From Chromatiales bacterium (GTDB lineage Bacteria > Pseudomonadota > Gammaproteobacteria > Chromatiales > Chromatiaceae), in assembly GCA_028280505.1 (NCBI GenBank), contig JANQLO010000001.1:1-40031 (forward strand): 40,031 bases of DNA. Reading direction: 5' to 3'. The position numbers were made by a program, and so were the translations under genes. Below, piece after piece: positions 25,576 to 34,498 of the stretch (position 1 is the stretch's first letter; each line of letters starts with the position of its first letter). The notes beneath the pieces are model-generated. The model saw nothing but the letters and a program-made list of their open reading frames with translations, was not told the DNA's origin and did no database searches.

Positions 25576-25902
25576 TTACTTTGGCCGATGCGCCTCCATG
25601 TATGCGCGCAAAAGTTCGTTTATGCGCGTCTGGTATCCTTTGCCCAAGCCCTTGAACCAATCAAGCACATCGGTATCCAAGCGCAAAGTAATCTGCTGTT
25701 TCCCGGTTTGCGGCTTCAGCCCTTTGCGAACAATGGCCTTGGCGAACTGTTCCGGCGTCAATTCGGGGATCTCCGAAAAATCGATCGATTCATCCCGGAT
25801 ATTGTCGGACGTTTCACCGGCATTATCCGATTCATTGAAAGAAGAGTGCTGTTTCACTTTTGCTCGCTTTTCGCGCCGAGATAAACCGAATAGTTTCATC
25901 AT
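25576..25902 (-). CDS. orphan BrnA-like antitoxin (DUF4415)
   Basis: 108 aa from the ATG-ATG pair at 25902; the frame is open to 25926. The C-terminal part (KQQITLRLDTDVLDWFKGLG, then GYQTRINELLRAYMEAH) is the ribbon-helix-helix DNA-binding domain typical of BrnA antitoxins. The middle, with IPELTPEQFAKAIVRKG, is also family-like. The N-terminus is lysine- and arginine-rich. No BrnT toxin gene is seen on either side: WYL lies convergent downstream and csb1 divergent upstream. BrnA binds its own promoter, and here that promoter region is the short gap before csb1, so it might influence cas transcription. Whether it is a toxin-less relic or a recruited regulator is open. Confidence 0.8.
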   Translation of the reverse strand: MMKLFGLSRREKRAKVKQHSSFNESDNAGETSDNIRDESIDFSEIPELTPEQFAKAIVRKGLKPQTGKQQITLRLDTDVLDWFKGLGKGYQTRINELLRAYMEAHRPK

Positions 25903-25936
25903 CTTCGCCAGTGTACCCAAACACAAGGCTATGCTG

Positions 25937-25963
25937 CGGCAATAAGCCGGGCCTCATTGAAGG
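25937..25963 (+). repeat. degenerate CRISPR repeat upstream of csb1 (pseudo-repeat)
   Basis: GGCCTCATTGAAG at 25950-25962 is identical to 13 consecutive bases of the array repeat. Before it, AGCCG (25945-25949) also matches, with one repeat base (T) missing between the blocks. CGGC at 25937-25940 pairs with GCCG at 25946-25949 around a 5-base loop, exactly as the inner stem and loop of the repeat do. About 23 of 28 repeat positions are kept, in the same orientation as the array and the cas genes. The element ends 30 bases before the csb1 start, so it lies in the promoter or 5' leader of the cas operon. No second repeat flanks it. Confidence 0.75.
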
Positions 25964-25993
25964 GACGTTTTACCAAAGTACAGGAGACACAAG

Positions 25994-27196
25994 GTGCAAC
26001 TCGATATTAATTTGCTGAAACAGGCAGTTAGCGGAAATGCAGCCGCCTTTCGCTGTATCACGGAATACCAACCGGCCGGCGGCCTTGGAGACAAAGTGTT
26101 TCCACCAACATACGAGGGCGGCCAATACGCTACCGAGGACCGGGTCGACCCCGAAACGGGCGAAGTATCGCCCTGTGTACTTTTGGATTCGGTCCAGTCC
26201 CAAGCCAACCGTATGGAACTGGCCTTGCTCGATGCACATCGCGCAGGAAAGGTTGAGTTACCTCTGATAGTCGCAAACTTCGACCAAGAATCACTGCTCA
26301 AAAAGTTTTCGGTAAGCAGCCTGGAAGCACCGCATCGGGTGGCTGATGCCCTCTTCAGAGACAGCCTTCTCGGTGATGTGATGTTCCGAAAATCCGACAA
26401 AGGGCGCGTTCTCGATTACGCCGATATCCGTAATGCAACCGATATTTTCGGACTTTGCCCGACCGCACTGGTATTTGGCCTTTGGGATTCGACGGGTCCG
26501 CGTGGCGGCTTGGGCGCAAAATTCCAGCGCGCGCTCGTATCCGAAATGATCGGTATGAATGCGGTCCAAGGTAGCAAAACGAGCAGTCGTATTGATCCAG
26601 CACAGATTACGGTAGGCGCAGGCACGCTCTACACGCGTAAGCTAGAAAAAGACAATGCGCCTGACTGGACACTCGATAGTGCATCAGGCAGCAAGAAACT
26701 CGGCAAAGACGGCAAGCCTTCAGAAGCCAACCACGGCAACGTCACACCAAGCTTCGTTGACGGCGGTTTCACGATTTCGAAGGCCGTTCAGACCACGGTG
26801 CTCTCGCTGGCGGCACTTCGCAGACTGCGTTTCCCGCTTAATGGCGAAGCAGCTTCTAAACCAGACGTCGATATTGCCGCGCGTACAACACTCGCTGCTC
26901 TCGGCTTGGCTGCAGGCGCAATGTCGCGCACCGACGGCGACCTGCGTTCGCGTTGCCATTTGTTTGCTCAAGAAGCACCTGTATGGGAGTTATTGAACGA
27001 GCCCGGCCAAACACCCGTCCAATACGAGTTGAACAGCACAGCGGCAATTGGATTGCTGAATGACGCGATTCAAATGGCAAGAGACGCAGGATTACCGTGG
27101 GAGGGGGAGATCGAGCTGACACCCTCTGACGAGCTGGTGGAGCTGGTTCGTCGAAGCCAGGAATTAGCCACTACTTCGGCTGAGGCAGACAAGTAA
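25994..27196 (+). CDS. csb1: type I-G CRISPR-associated protein Csb1 (Cas7 family)
   Basis: 400 aa, the GSU0053/Csb1 family, the Cas7 backbone subunit of type I-G (formerly I-U) Cascade that coats the crRNA spacer. Family-like features are EYQPAGGLGDKVFPPTY and DSVQSQANRMELAL near the N-terminus, ALVFGLWDSTGPRGGLGAKF in the middle and FTISKAVQTTVLSLAALRRL later. The GTG start at 25994 has AGGAG seven bases upstream. It is the first gene of csb1-csb2-cas3-csb3, and its last base overlaps the csb2 start. A degenerate CRISPR repeat lies just before it. Base composition is clearly lower in GC than the genes left of 25 kb. Confidence 0.93.
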   Translation: MQLDINLLKQAVSGNAAAFRCITEYQPAGGLGDKVFPPTYEGGQYATEDRVDPETGEVSPCVLLDSVQSQANRMELALLDAHRAGKVELPLIVANFDQESLLKKFSVSSLEAPHRVADALFRDSLLGDVMFRKSDKGRVLDYADIRNATDIFGLCPTALVFGLWDSTGPRGGLGAKFQRALVSEMIGMNAVQGSKTSSRIDPAQITVGAGTLYTRKLEKDNAPDWTLDSASGSKKLGKDGKPSEANHGNVTPSFVDGGFTISKAVQTTVLSLAALRRLRFPLNGEAASKPDVDIAARTTLAALGLAAGAMSRTDGDLRSRCHLFAQEAPVWELLNEPGQTPVQYELNSTAAIGLLNDAIQMARDAGLPWEGEIELTPSDELVELVRRSQELATTSAEADK

Positions 27197-28791
27197 TGCT
27201 TGTATTGGCCATACGCTACCTGAACGGTTGGGCGATGGCGGCAGCAGACGGGGCCAAGAAAGAGCAAGCGGAATGGCCGCCACACCCGAGCCGTGTATTC
27301 ATGGCCTTAGCCGCCGCCTGGTTCGAGACAGGTGAAGATCCAGCGGAAGGTGACGCATTGCGCTGGCTAGAAGCCGAACCGCCACCCGATATTGCGTGCA
27401 CGGATGCCGAGATACGTCAAAGCACTGACCGGCCGACAATAAGTTACGTGCCGGTTAACGACTCACGAGTCGGGCGAAAACCACCAAAGAAAAACGATCT
27501 CGGCAAACTAAAAGAAGCCGGACTCGCCGCCCTACCGGAGTTTCGTCCACGCCAACCGCGCAGATTCCCCGTAGCGATTCCGCACAATCCTGTTGTTCAT
27601 CTGATCTGGAACAACACGCCGAACGAGAAACATCGAGAAGCCTTGCAACAACTCGCCACGAAAGTCATTTGTGTCGGGCATTCCGCATCTTTGGTGCAAC
27701 TGTGGGTCACCAACGCATCACCCGGAGCAATGTGGACAGCCAGCGAGGGTGTGACGCCACTCCGTTTGCGCATTCCTTCGAGGGGATACCTCGATGCGCT
27801 ACAGCGACAGCACAACCGAGCTGACGTCATTGCCTATGCCGACATGACTGAGCAAATCAAAACATTAAAGGGCAAGGAGAAGACAAAGATGAAAACAGCC
27901 ATTTCTGAACGTTTCGGCGAAAACCCTCCGCGCTCTTCGCGACCACAACCGGGGCTCTTTATTGGTTATAAACGTGCGACAGCCGCTGACAATACAGACT
28001 GTTCCCGAAGTATTTTCGACAACAATCTGCTGGTTTTTACTTTGCTGGGCAAACGCCCGTCGTTACCCGCAACACTCAAGCTCACCGAGGCGCTGCGAGG
28101 CGCTCTAATGTCAACCTGTGCGCGCATCGCAGACGAGACATTACCGGAATGGTTAAGCGGCCACACCACTGATGGCAAACCCACCAAACAAGCACACGTT
28201 GCCCTGCTGCCCTTACCCTTCGTGGGATCAAAACATGCGGATGGCCGTATCCTAGGCTTGGGTATCGCGTTACCCCGTGAGCTCGACCCGGAAGACAGCG
28301 CGCACTGGCTTGGTCAATTCTTGTATGAGGAGAATGGATTACCGCGTGAACTAAAGCTGTTTGCAGGTCGATGGCTAGAGTCACGGCTTACATTGGAGGT
28401 GCGAGAGAAACCACCTGTTAATTTAAACCCGAACACATGGACACAAGCCGCAAACATGTGGGCCAGTGCCACACCGGTAGTCCTCGACCGTCATTTCGAT
28501 GGTGACGATAAATGGGAACATGCCGCTGAGAGCATAAAAAAAAGCTGTGAGCGCATCGGTCTACCGCGTCCACGTGAGGTAGTGCTACACCCCGTATCAT
28601 TGATCGAGGGCGTACAACACGCACGTGAATTTCCATCTCTCGTCCGCAAACAAGATGGCGGCCGCCGTCAGCATACGCACGCCGTATTGATTTTCGACCA
28701 ACCCGTACAAGGCCCGGTGATCGTCGGAGCAGGTCGATTTCGAGGCTACGGTCTGTTTAGACCGACAAATACGGTCCAGTCATATGACTGA
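27196..28791 (+). CDS. csb2: type I-G CRISPR-associated protein Csb2 (Cas5-Cas6 fusion)
   Basis: 531 aa, the GSU0054/Csb2 family. The N-terminal RAMP half corresponds to Cas5 (LAIRYLNGWAMAA, then WPPHPSRVFMALAAAWF). The C-terminal half corresponds to Cas6, with the glycine-rich RAMP loop GAGRFRGYGLFRP near the end. It should both cap the crRNA 5' tag and cut the repeat hairpin, which fits the absence of a separate cas6 in the locus. His residues in TKQAHVALLPLPFVGSKH and RRQHTHAVLIF are candidate general bases. The ATG overlaps the csb1 stop by one base, and the 3' end overlaps cas3 by 8 bases, so translation is coupled. Confidence 0.92.
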   Translation: MLVLAIRYLNGWAMAAADGAKKEQAEWPPHPSRVFMALAAAWFETGEDPAEGDALRWLEAEPPPDIACTDAEIRQSTDRPTISYVPVNDSRVGRKPPKKNDLGKLKEAGLAALPEFRPRQPRRFPVAIPHNPVVHLIWNNTPNEKHREALQQLATKVICVGHSASLVQLWVTNASPGAMWTASEGVTPLRLRIPSRGYLDALQRQHNRADVIAYADMTEQIKTLKGKEKTKMKTAISERFGENPPRSSRPQPGLFIGYKRATAADNTDCSRSIFDNNLLVFTLLGKRPSLPATLKLTEALRGALMSTCARIADETLPEWLSGHTTDGKPTKQAHVALLPLPFVGSKHADGRILGLGIALPRELDPEDSAHWLGQFLYEENGLPRELKLFAGRWLESRLTLEVREKPPVNLNPNTWTQAANMWASATPVVLDRHFDGDDKWEHAAESIKKSCERIGLPRPREVVLHPVSLIEGVQHAREFPSLVRKQDGGRRQHTHAVLIFDQPVQGPVIVGAGRFRGYGLFRPTNTVQSYD

Positions 28792-31756
28792 TCTAACCGC
28801 AAAGGAATTCAGCAGTTTCTTCAATGAACTCTGGGGCTATGCACCATTCGCATGGCAACAGAAACTGGCCGAACGTGTTTTATCCAACGAAGAATGTCCC
28901 TGGCCTCAAGCGATCGCACTACCAACCGCAGCCGGTAAAACAGCCTGCATCGACATCGCTGTATTCGCCCTGGCCGCACAAGCACAGAGAATGCTACAAG
29001 GCGACACTGTTACGGCACCTCGGCGAATCTTTTTTGTCGTGGACCGCCGTATCATTGTCGATGAGGCCTTTGAGCGAGCGCGGAAACTTGCCAATGCGCT
29101 AAGGTCCGCTGATGACAGCATTCTAAAAGTGGTTGCGGACGCCTTGAGATTTTTAGCGCGCGGCGAATCGGATAGAGCAGAGGATGAACCTCCCTTAACT
29201 GTCCATACCTTGCGTGGGGGCATGTACCGTTCGGAATCTTGGGCACGCAACCCTTTGCAACCGACAGTCGTTGCCTCGACGATTGATCAATTGGGTTCGC
29301 GACTACTTTTTCGTCCCTATGGACGGAGTGCCAATATGGCGCCGGTCTACGCGGGCTTGATCGCCAACGACAGCTTGATCCTGCTGGATGAAGCACACTG
29401 CGCACAGCCATTCATGCAGAGCCTACAGGCCATTGACCGCTATCGGGCCTGGGCCGAACAACCGCTTAATCGCAGTTTTTACCCCGTAGTCATGTCGGCG
29501 ACACCACCGAATGGACTGAACATCTTCAAAGACGAATCGGGTGAACCAGAAGATCCGGACCATCCGCTGGGACGGCGGCAATTAGCCTGCAAACCGACAA
29601 CGCTCGATTTGGTAACCAAAGCAAAAGGAAAAAACGCAACGCGGATTTTGGCAAAGGAACTGGCAAAAGCGGCGGAAAAGCTGATCAATGAACAACGGCG
29701 TGCCGTTGTCATCTTTGTTAACCGTGTGGCAACGGCGCGAGCAACACACAAGCAGCTCGCTGATAAGTATGGCGATAGCGTCACTCTGCTGACCGGCCGG
29801 ATGCGTGGAATAGACAAAGAGACAACAGCGAAAGACAAGCTGACGATACTATCGTCTGCCAATTCGACAACGCGTCAGCTCGATGAACCCCGCTTCGTCG
29901 TCGCGACCCAAACACTTGAAGTCGGCGCCGACCTTGACTTCGACGCATTGGTCACCGAATGCGCCAGCCTGGATGCATTGCGACAACGCTTCGGCCGCTT
30001 GAATCGCATGGGGCGCGATATCGAAGCCTGCGCCGTCATACTCATGCGTGGCGACCAGGTTAATAAAAACCATGAAGACCCCATATACGGACCCGCACTA
30101 GCCAATACATGGGCATGGCTCAATGAACAAATGGGCGAAGGTAAAACCATCGACTTTGGCATTAAGTACATCAACGCACTTCTACCCCAGGATGAAGATC
30201 TGCTCGCCTCTTTGAGCGCCCCGGCTAGAGATGCCGCGATCATGTTACCAGCACATATCGATTGCTGGGCACAAACCGCACCTCAACCTGTCCCATCTCC
30301 AGATGTTGCACCTTTTCTTCGCGGCCCTAGCTCAGGTACAGCAGACGTCCAGGCTTGTTTACGTGTCCACTTGAATCTCGATGCAATCAAACTCTGCCCA
30401 CCAACCTCCAGCGAGACGTTACCAGTACCTATCGGGATTTTTAAGCAATGGTTAACCGGAAACCTGATTAGCGACACAAGCGGTGATATTGAAGGTGCAG
30501 ACTCGGAATCTGATTCGATTCAGGAAAAACGCCCGATTGGGAATACCATAGGTAACGTTCTACGCTGGCGCGGCAAGGAAACGCAGTTAAGCGATTTCAC
30601 AAACGATCCGACAGCCATTCGACCTGGCGATGTCGTTGTTGTATCTGTCGATGCAGCGAACTTAGCTGTATTGGGCGATATACCTGCTGTGGAAGAAAAC
30701 AACACTCCTGTACTCGATATCGGTGATCAAGCCTACCTAATCGCACGTGCAAAACCCGTACTGCGCTTGCAGCGTGATTTGCTCTCTTGTTGGCCCAAGG
30801 GATCGGCTAAAGAACAAGCCCTTTCCTTGTTGACAACAGACAACGACAACCCAGAGGGGTTAAACCCAGAAGACCTACTTGCGGCGGTACGGAAGATGCT
30901 GCAAGTACTAGTGCAGGAAACAGAAGGCATGGGGGAATTCGGTTGGCTGAACAAAGCGGCATATCATCTGAATCAAGAATCAAAACGTAAAAGCTTCTCC
31001 CGAAACATCCATCAGATTGACGAAGGCCATCTAATCATCATCGGACAGAACTTGGTTCCAGAACTCCTGCATCAAGCGGATACATTCAGCAGTGATGACG
31101 ATGTCAACTCATCGGGAATGAGTAACAAGCAGGGGCAGCCAATCAAGTTACGTGATCACCTGCCCGGCGTGGAATCCTTTGCACGCCGGTTTGCCCAAGG
31201 TTGTGGACTTTCTGCAGAAATCACCGCCGCGGTAGCCAGAGCCGGGTTGCTACATGACTTAGGTAAGGCCGATCACCGTTTCCAATCATTGCTTCAAGGA
31301 GGAAACCGCTTTTTAGCCACAACAGAACCACTTGCCAAATCTGCGGCGATACCAAAAGATCGCCAGGCTTTTGAGCGCGCACGCGAAGCATCCGGGTACC
31401 CCGCAGGCGGCCGTCACGAATTATTGTCCATACGTTTGGCGCAATCGGCACCCGATCTGCTACCCAAAGAGCCCTGGCTCCAAGACCTGATCCTGCATTT
31501 AATTGCGAGCCATCACGGCCACTGCAGGCCATTTGCGCCTGTTGTTTTAGACGATGATGCGCCAACAACAACGTTGGCACTTCACGAGCAGTCCATGACA
31601 TGGACTGGAGCAACCAAGCTGGAAAGCCTGGATTCCGGCGTGGCACAGCGCTATTGGCGTTTGGTTCGGCGCTTTGGGTGGTGGGGGCTCGCATGGCTGG
31701 AATCTCTGCTCAGACTCGCCGACCACCGGCGCAGCGAATGGGAGCAAATGCAATGA
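28784..31756 (+). CDS. cas3: Cas3 helicase-nuclease with C-terminal HD domain (type I-G)
   Basis: 990 aa. SF2 helicase motifs lie in the N-terminal two-thirds: Walker A LPTAAGKTAC (about residue 46), DEAH box ILLDEAHCAQPF, motif III SATPPNGL, motif V ATQTLEVGADLDFDAL and motif VI QRFGRLNRMG. The HD nuclease is at the C-terminus, with GLLHDLGKADHRFQ and ASHHGHCRPFAP. This helicase-HD order, reversed from the usual Cas3, is characteristic of type I-G. All catalytic residues I can check are present. It would unwind and degrade DNA after Cascade recruitment. It overlaps csb2 by 8 bases, and the csb3 ATG overlaps its stop (ATGA). Confidence 0.94.
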   Translation: MTDLTAKEFSSFFNELWGYAPFAWQQKLAERVLSNEECPWPQAIALPTAAGKTACIDIAVFALAAQAQRMLQGDTVTAPRRIFFVVDRRIIVDEAFERARKLANALRSADDSILKVVADALRFLARGESDRAEDEPPLTVHTLRGGMYRSESWARNPLQPTVVASTIDQLGSRLLFRPYGRSANMAPVYAGLIANDSLILLDEAHCAQPFMQSLQAIDRYRAWAEQPLNRSFYPVVMSATPPNGLNIFKDESGEPEDPDHPLGRRQLACKPTTLDLVTKAKGKNATRILAKELAKAAEKLINEQRRAVVIFVNRVATARATHKQLADKYGDSVTLLTGRMRGIDKETTAKDKLTILSSANSTTRQLDEPRFVVATQTLEVGADLDFDALVTECASLDALRQRFGRLNRMGRDIEACAVILMRGDQVNKNHEDPIYGPALANTWAWLNEQMGEGKTIDFGIKYINALLPQDEDLLASLSAPARDAAIMLPAHIDCWAQTAPQPVPSPDVAPFLRGPSSGTADVQACLRVHLNLDAIKLCPPTSSETLPVPIGIFKQWLTGNLISDTSGDIEGADSESDSIQEKRPIGNTIGNVLRWRGKETQLSDFTNDPTAIRPGDVVVVSVDAANLAVLGDIPAVEENNTPVLDIGDQAYLIARAKPVLRLQRDLLSCWPKGSAKEQALSLLTTDNDNPEGLNPEDLLAAVRKMLQVLVQETEGMGEFGWLNKAAYHLNQESKRKSFSRNIHQIDEGHLIIIGQNLVPELLHQADTFSSDDDVNSSGMSNKQGQPIKLRDHLPGVESFARRFAQGCGLSAEITAAVARAGLLHDLGKADHRFQSLLQGGNRFLATTEPLAKSAAIPKDRQAFERAREASGYPAGGRHELLSIRLAQSAPDLLPKEPWLQDLILHLIASHHGHCRPFAPVVLDDDAPTTTLALHEQSMTWTGATKLESLDSGVAQRYWRLVRRFGWWGLAWLESLLRLADHRRSEWEQMQ

Positions 31757-32709
31757 TGGACAACAGTAGCGAGCAAAAGACGATAAGTCTGACTTTTTCA
31801 GGTATCGATGGAGGTAACCCATTAGGCTTTCTTGTTGCCCTGGGCACCCTTGGTCTTGCTACTGAGAAATGGTCGATGGCACAGCTACTTTGGCAGGCCA
31901 CGGACGGTTGTTGGCGTCCAACATTGACTGGTTGTCCCGTCGATGAAGACACTTTTCTCGATAATCTATATAAAGCCCTAATGGCAGCTTCGAATGAAGC
32001 CTTTAGCCTGAGCAAGAAGCTTCCCTTCAATGCCACAGAATTCAAACAAGGCTTGATAGAGGCTCAATCCGACTGTAGCGCAACACACCGCCGCACCTGC
32101 GATTTTCTTGCGGCATTCGGCACCGAAATGTATCCGGATGAAAAAACCGGGATATTCCAAGATTCAAAGTTTCGCATGGTGCGCAGTGGCGACAGCGCTG
32201 GCCAAGGCCTACCTGTTTACGCCGAAAACATCCGCAACAGCACAACCATTGAACATTTACGGCGCACCCTTTTTCGCACTTGGGATTACCAAGACCCTAA
32301 GGCCAACCTTAATCTGCGCTGGGACCCGATCGATGACCAACGCTATGCCTTGCGTTGGCGCGATCCAAGCAAATCCACCCTGAATGACGGCCCCGGCACC
32401 ATGATCGGCGCTAATGGCCTTGCCATCGAAGCACTACAATACTTCCCTACCTTTATTACCAACGGAAGCACGGCAAGTACGACCGCATTTTATCGAAGCA
32501 GGCGCCGAGAAGTGTTTATGACATGGCCGATTTGGACCGTACCGCTCGATATACAGTGCATCAAATCTCTACTCAGTCACCCCGCTATCGTAGAGGAGGA
32601 AACAAATAGAGAAGAGCTGAATGCGGCAGGTATTGCTGAGGTATATCGTAGCCAACGTATTCAGCAGAATCAGTACTACAGCAATTTTGCACCAGCCCAT
32701 CCTGTTTAG
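31753..32709 (+). CDS. csb3: type I-G CRISPR-associated protein Csb3 (Cas8-like small variant)
   Basis: 318 aa from the ATG at 31753, which overlaps the cas3 stop and follows GGGAG. I assign it to Csb3/Cas8u2 mainly by position (between cas3 and the cas4-cas1 gene) and by the N-terminal TFSGIDGGNPLGFLVALGTL, a block typical of this family and of Csx17. Other visible blocks are WDPIDDQRYALRWRDPS and TMIGANGLAIEALQYFP. It would be the large-subunit substitute of the type I-G effector, responsible for PAM recognition. Sampled 60-base lines here are only about 40% GC, the lowest in the cas operon. A 77-bp gap separates it from the adaptation genes. Confidence 0.8.
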   Translation: MMDNSSEQKTISLTFSGIDGGNPLGFLVALGTLGLATEKWSMAQLLWQATDGCWRPTLTGCPVDEDTFLDNLYKALMAASNEAFSLSKKLPFNATEFKQGLIEAQSDCSATHRRTCDFLAAFGTEMYPDEKTGIFQDSKFRMVRSGDSAGQGLPVYAENIRNSTTIEHLRRTLFRTWDYQDPKANLNLRWDPIDDQRYALRWRDPSKSTLNDGPGTMIGANGLAIEALQYFPTFITNGSTASTTAFYRSRRREVFMTWPIWTVPLDIQCIKSLLSHPAIVEEETNREELNAAGIAEVYRSQRIQQNQYYSNFAPAHPV

Positions 32710-32739
32710 CTTTAACGGCTTAGAAGCAATAAAAGCACC

Positions 32740-32770
32740 TTGGTTTCGCTGAGATAAATCGCGGGACCAA
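32740..32770 (+). promoter_or_regulatory. strong hairpin immediately before cas4-cas1
   Basis: TTGGTTTCGC (32740-32749) and GCGGGACCAA (32761-32770) form a 10-bp RNA stem with two G-U pairs and an 11-base loop, ending 16 bases before the cas4-cas1 ATG. No T tract follows. It could attenuate read-through from csb3 or limit translation of cas4-cas1. It does not resemble the CRISPR repeat. Confidence 0.5.
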
Positions 32771-32786
32771 CGAATTCAAGAACGCC

Positions 32787-34493
32787 ATGGACCAGGACAG
32801 TCAGCAGGAACTGCCGCTCCCGTTTCCCGAACTGGCCGAGGATTCTCCCTTGTTGCCGGCACGCATGGTCAACGAGTTCGAGTACTGTCCACGGTTGGCC
32901 TATCTGGAATGGGTGCAAGGCGAATGGGCCGACTCGGGCGATACCGTTGAAGGACGTCACACTCACCGTCGCGTAGACAAAAAGTCGGGGCAACTACCCG
33001 AACAAACCGACGACTTCGAGAAGTTCCATGCCCGATCGATCGAGCTGTCGTCCAACCGCCTCGGCCTGATCGCCCGGCTGGATCTGGTCGAAGGCGAAAA
33101 CGGCGAAGTCATACCGGTAGACTACAAACGCGGCAAACGCCCGCACGTAGCCAAAGGTGCCTATGACCCGGAACGCATCCAACTTTGCGTACAAGGCATG
33201 CTGCTGGCAGAGCATGGCTACCAATGCGATACCGGCATTTTGTATTTCGCCGCGTCGAAAGAGCGCGTGCGGGTCGAATTCGATGACGAGCTACGCAACC
33301 GCACCCTGTCGGCGATCAATGGCCTGCGCCTGATCGCCGCGGGTGGGCGCATGCCAGCGCCATTGGAGGACAGCCCCAAATGCCCACGCTGCTCACTCGT
33401 GGGTATCTGCTTACCCGATGAAGTCAACTTTCTGCGCAAGCCCGACAGCTCGCCCCGCCCCATGGCCGTCAGCCGCGACGAAGCACTGCCTTTATATGTT
33501 CAGGCCAATCGCGCCAAAGTGGCCAAGAAAGGTGAAACCCTCGAAGTTTCGGTCGAAGACAAAGCCGTAACCAGTATACGCCTGCTGGACGTGTCGCAAG
33601 TCGTGCTCATGGGCAATGTGTATGTCACGACACCCTGCCTGCATGAACTCATGCGGCGTGAGATTCCGATTTCCTGGCACTCCTACGGCGGCTGGTTTCT
33701 CGGGCACAGCGTAGGCCTTGGTCATAAGAACGTCGAGTTGCGCACGGCGCAATACAAGGCAAGTTTCGATGAAGCGACCTGTTTGAGGTTGGCCAAGACA
33801 CTGGTGCGTAACAAAATCCTGAATTGTCGAACACTGCTGCGACGAAACTGGCGGGGCGAGGAAGATGTTCAACCCTTGCTGGACGCACTCAAAGGCGATG
33901 CGCGAGGCGTCGCCCGCGCCGAGGATCAACAAACCCTGCTGGGTATCGAGGGCGCTTCCGCGGCCCGTTATTTCGGGGCGTTCGGTAATCTGATCAAACA
34001 GGAAAAGGATCCGCAAAGCTTTGTTTTCGACTTTGCTCGGCGCAAACGCAGACCGCCACCCGATGCGGTCAACGCCTTATTGTCCTACGCCTACACCGTG
34101 CTGGTGCGTACCTGGACGGTCACCCTTAGTGCAGTCGGCTTCGATCCCTATCGCGGCTTCTATCATCAACCGAGATACGGCCGGCCCGCGTTGTCGCTCG
34201 ACCTCATGGAGCCCTTCAGATCGTTGATTGCCGAATCGGCGGTAATCTCCGCTATCAACAATGGCGAGGTTCGGCCGGCCGATTTCATTACCGCCGGTGG
34301 TGGCGTGGCGCTGACCAGCGAGGGTAGAAAACGTTTTCTGGGCGTGATCGAGCGGCGCCTGGGTCAAGAGGTCACACATCCTTTATTCGGTTATCGCATC
34401 AGTTATCGACGCACCCTGGAAGTACAGGCACGACTGCTGGGACGTTTCCTGCTTGAAGATATCGACCACTATCCCGAATTCATCACACGGTGA
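32787..34493 (+). CDS. cas4-cas1: Cas4-Cas1 fusion, spacer-acquisition integrase
   Basis: 568 aa. Residues 1 to about 215 are Cas4, a RecB-like nuclease with an Fe-S cluster. It has a first Cys in EFEYCPRLAYLEW (Cys34), the nuclease motif VIPVDYKRGK, and further cysteines in CPRCSLVGIC. From about 225 onward is Cas1, with the first metal Glu in LLGIEGASAARYFGAF, the NALLSYAYTVL block, the His region in DPYRGFYHQPRYGRP, and the LSLDLMEPFR block with the last acidic ligand. Fusion of Cas4 to Cas1 is typical of type I-G and lets PAM trimming be coupled to integration. All catalytic residues appear intact, so adaptation should be functional. Sampled GC (57-62%) is higher than in the interference genes. 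The stop overlaps the cas2 region. Confidence 0.95.
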   Translation: MDQDSQQELPLPFPELAEDSPLLPARMVNEFEYCPRLAYLEWVQGEWADSGDTVEGRHTHRRVDKKSGQLPEQTDDFEKFHARSIELSSNRLGLIARLDLVEGENGEVIPVDYKRGKRPHVAKGAYDPERIQLCVQGMLLAEHGYQCDTGILYFAASKERVRVEFDDELRNRTLSAINGLRLIAAGGRMPAPLEDSPKCPRCSLVGICLPDEVNFLRKPDSSPRPMAVSRDEALPLYVQANRAKVAKKGETLEVSVEDKAVTSIRLLDVSQVVLMGNVYVTTPCLHELMRREIPISWHSYGGWFLGHSVGLGHKNVELRTAQYKASFDEATCLRLAKTLVRNKILNCRTLLRRNWRGEEDVQPLLDALKGDARGVARAEDQQTLLGIEGASAARYFGAFGNLIKQEKDPQSFVFDFARRKRRPPPDAVNALLSYAYTVLVRTWTVTLSAVGFDPYRGFYHQPRYGRPALSLDLMEPFRSLIAESAVISAINNGEVRPADFITAGGGVALTSEGRKRFLGVIERRLGQEVTHPLFGYRISYRRTLEVQARLLGRFLLEDIDHYPEFITR

Positions 34494-34498
34494 CGACC

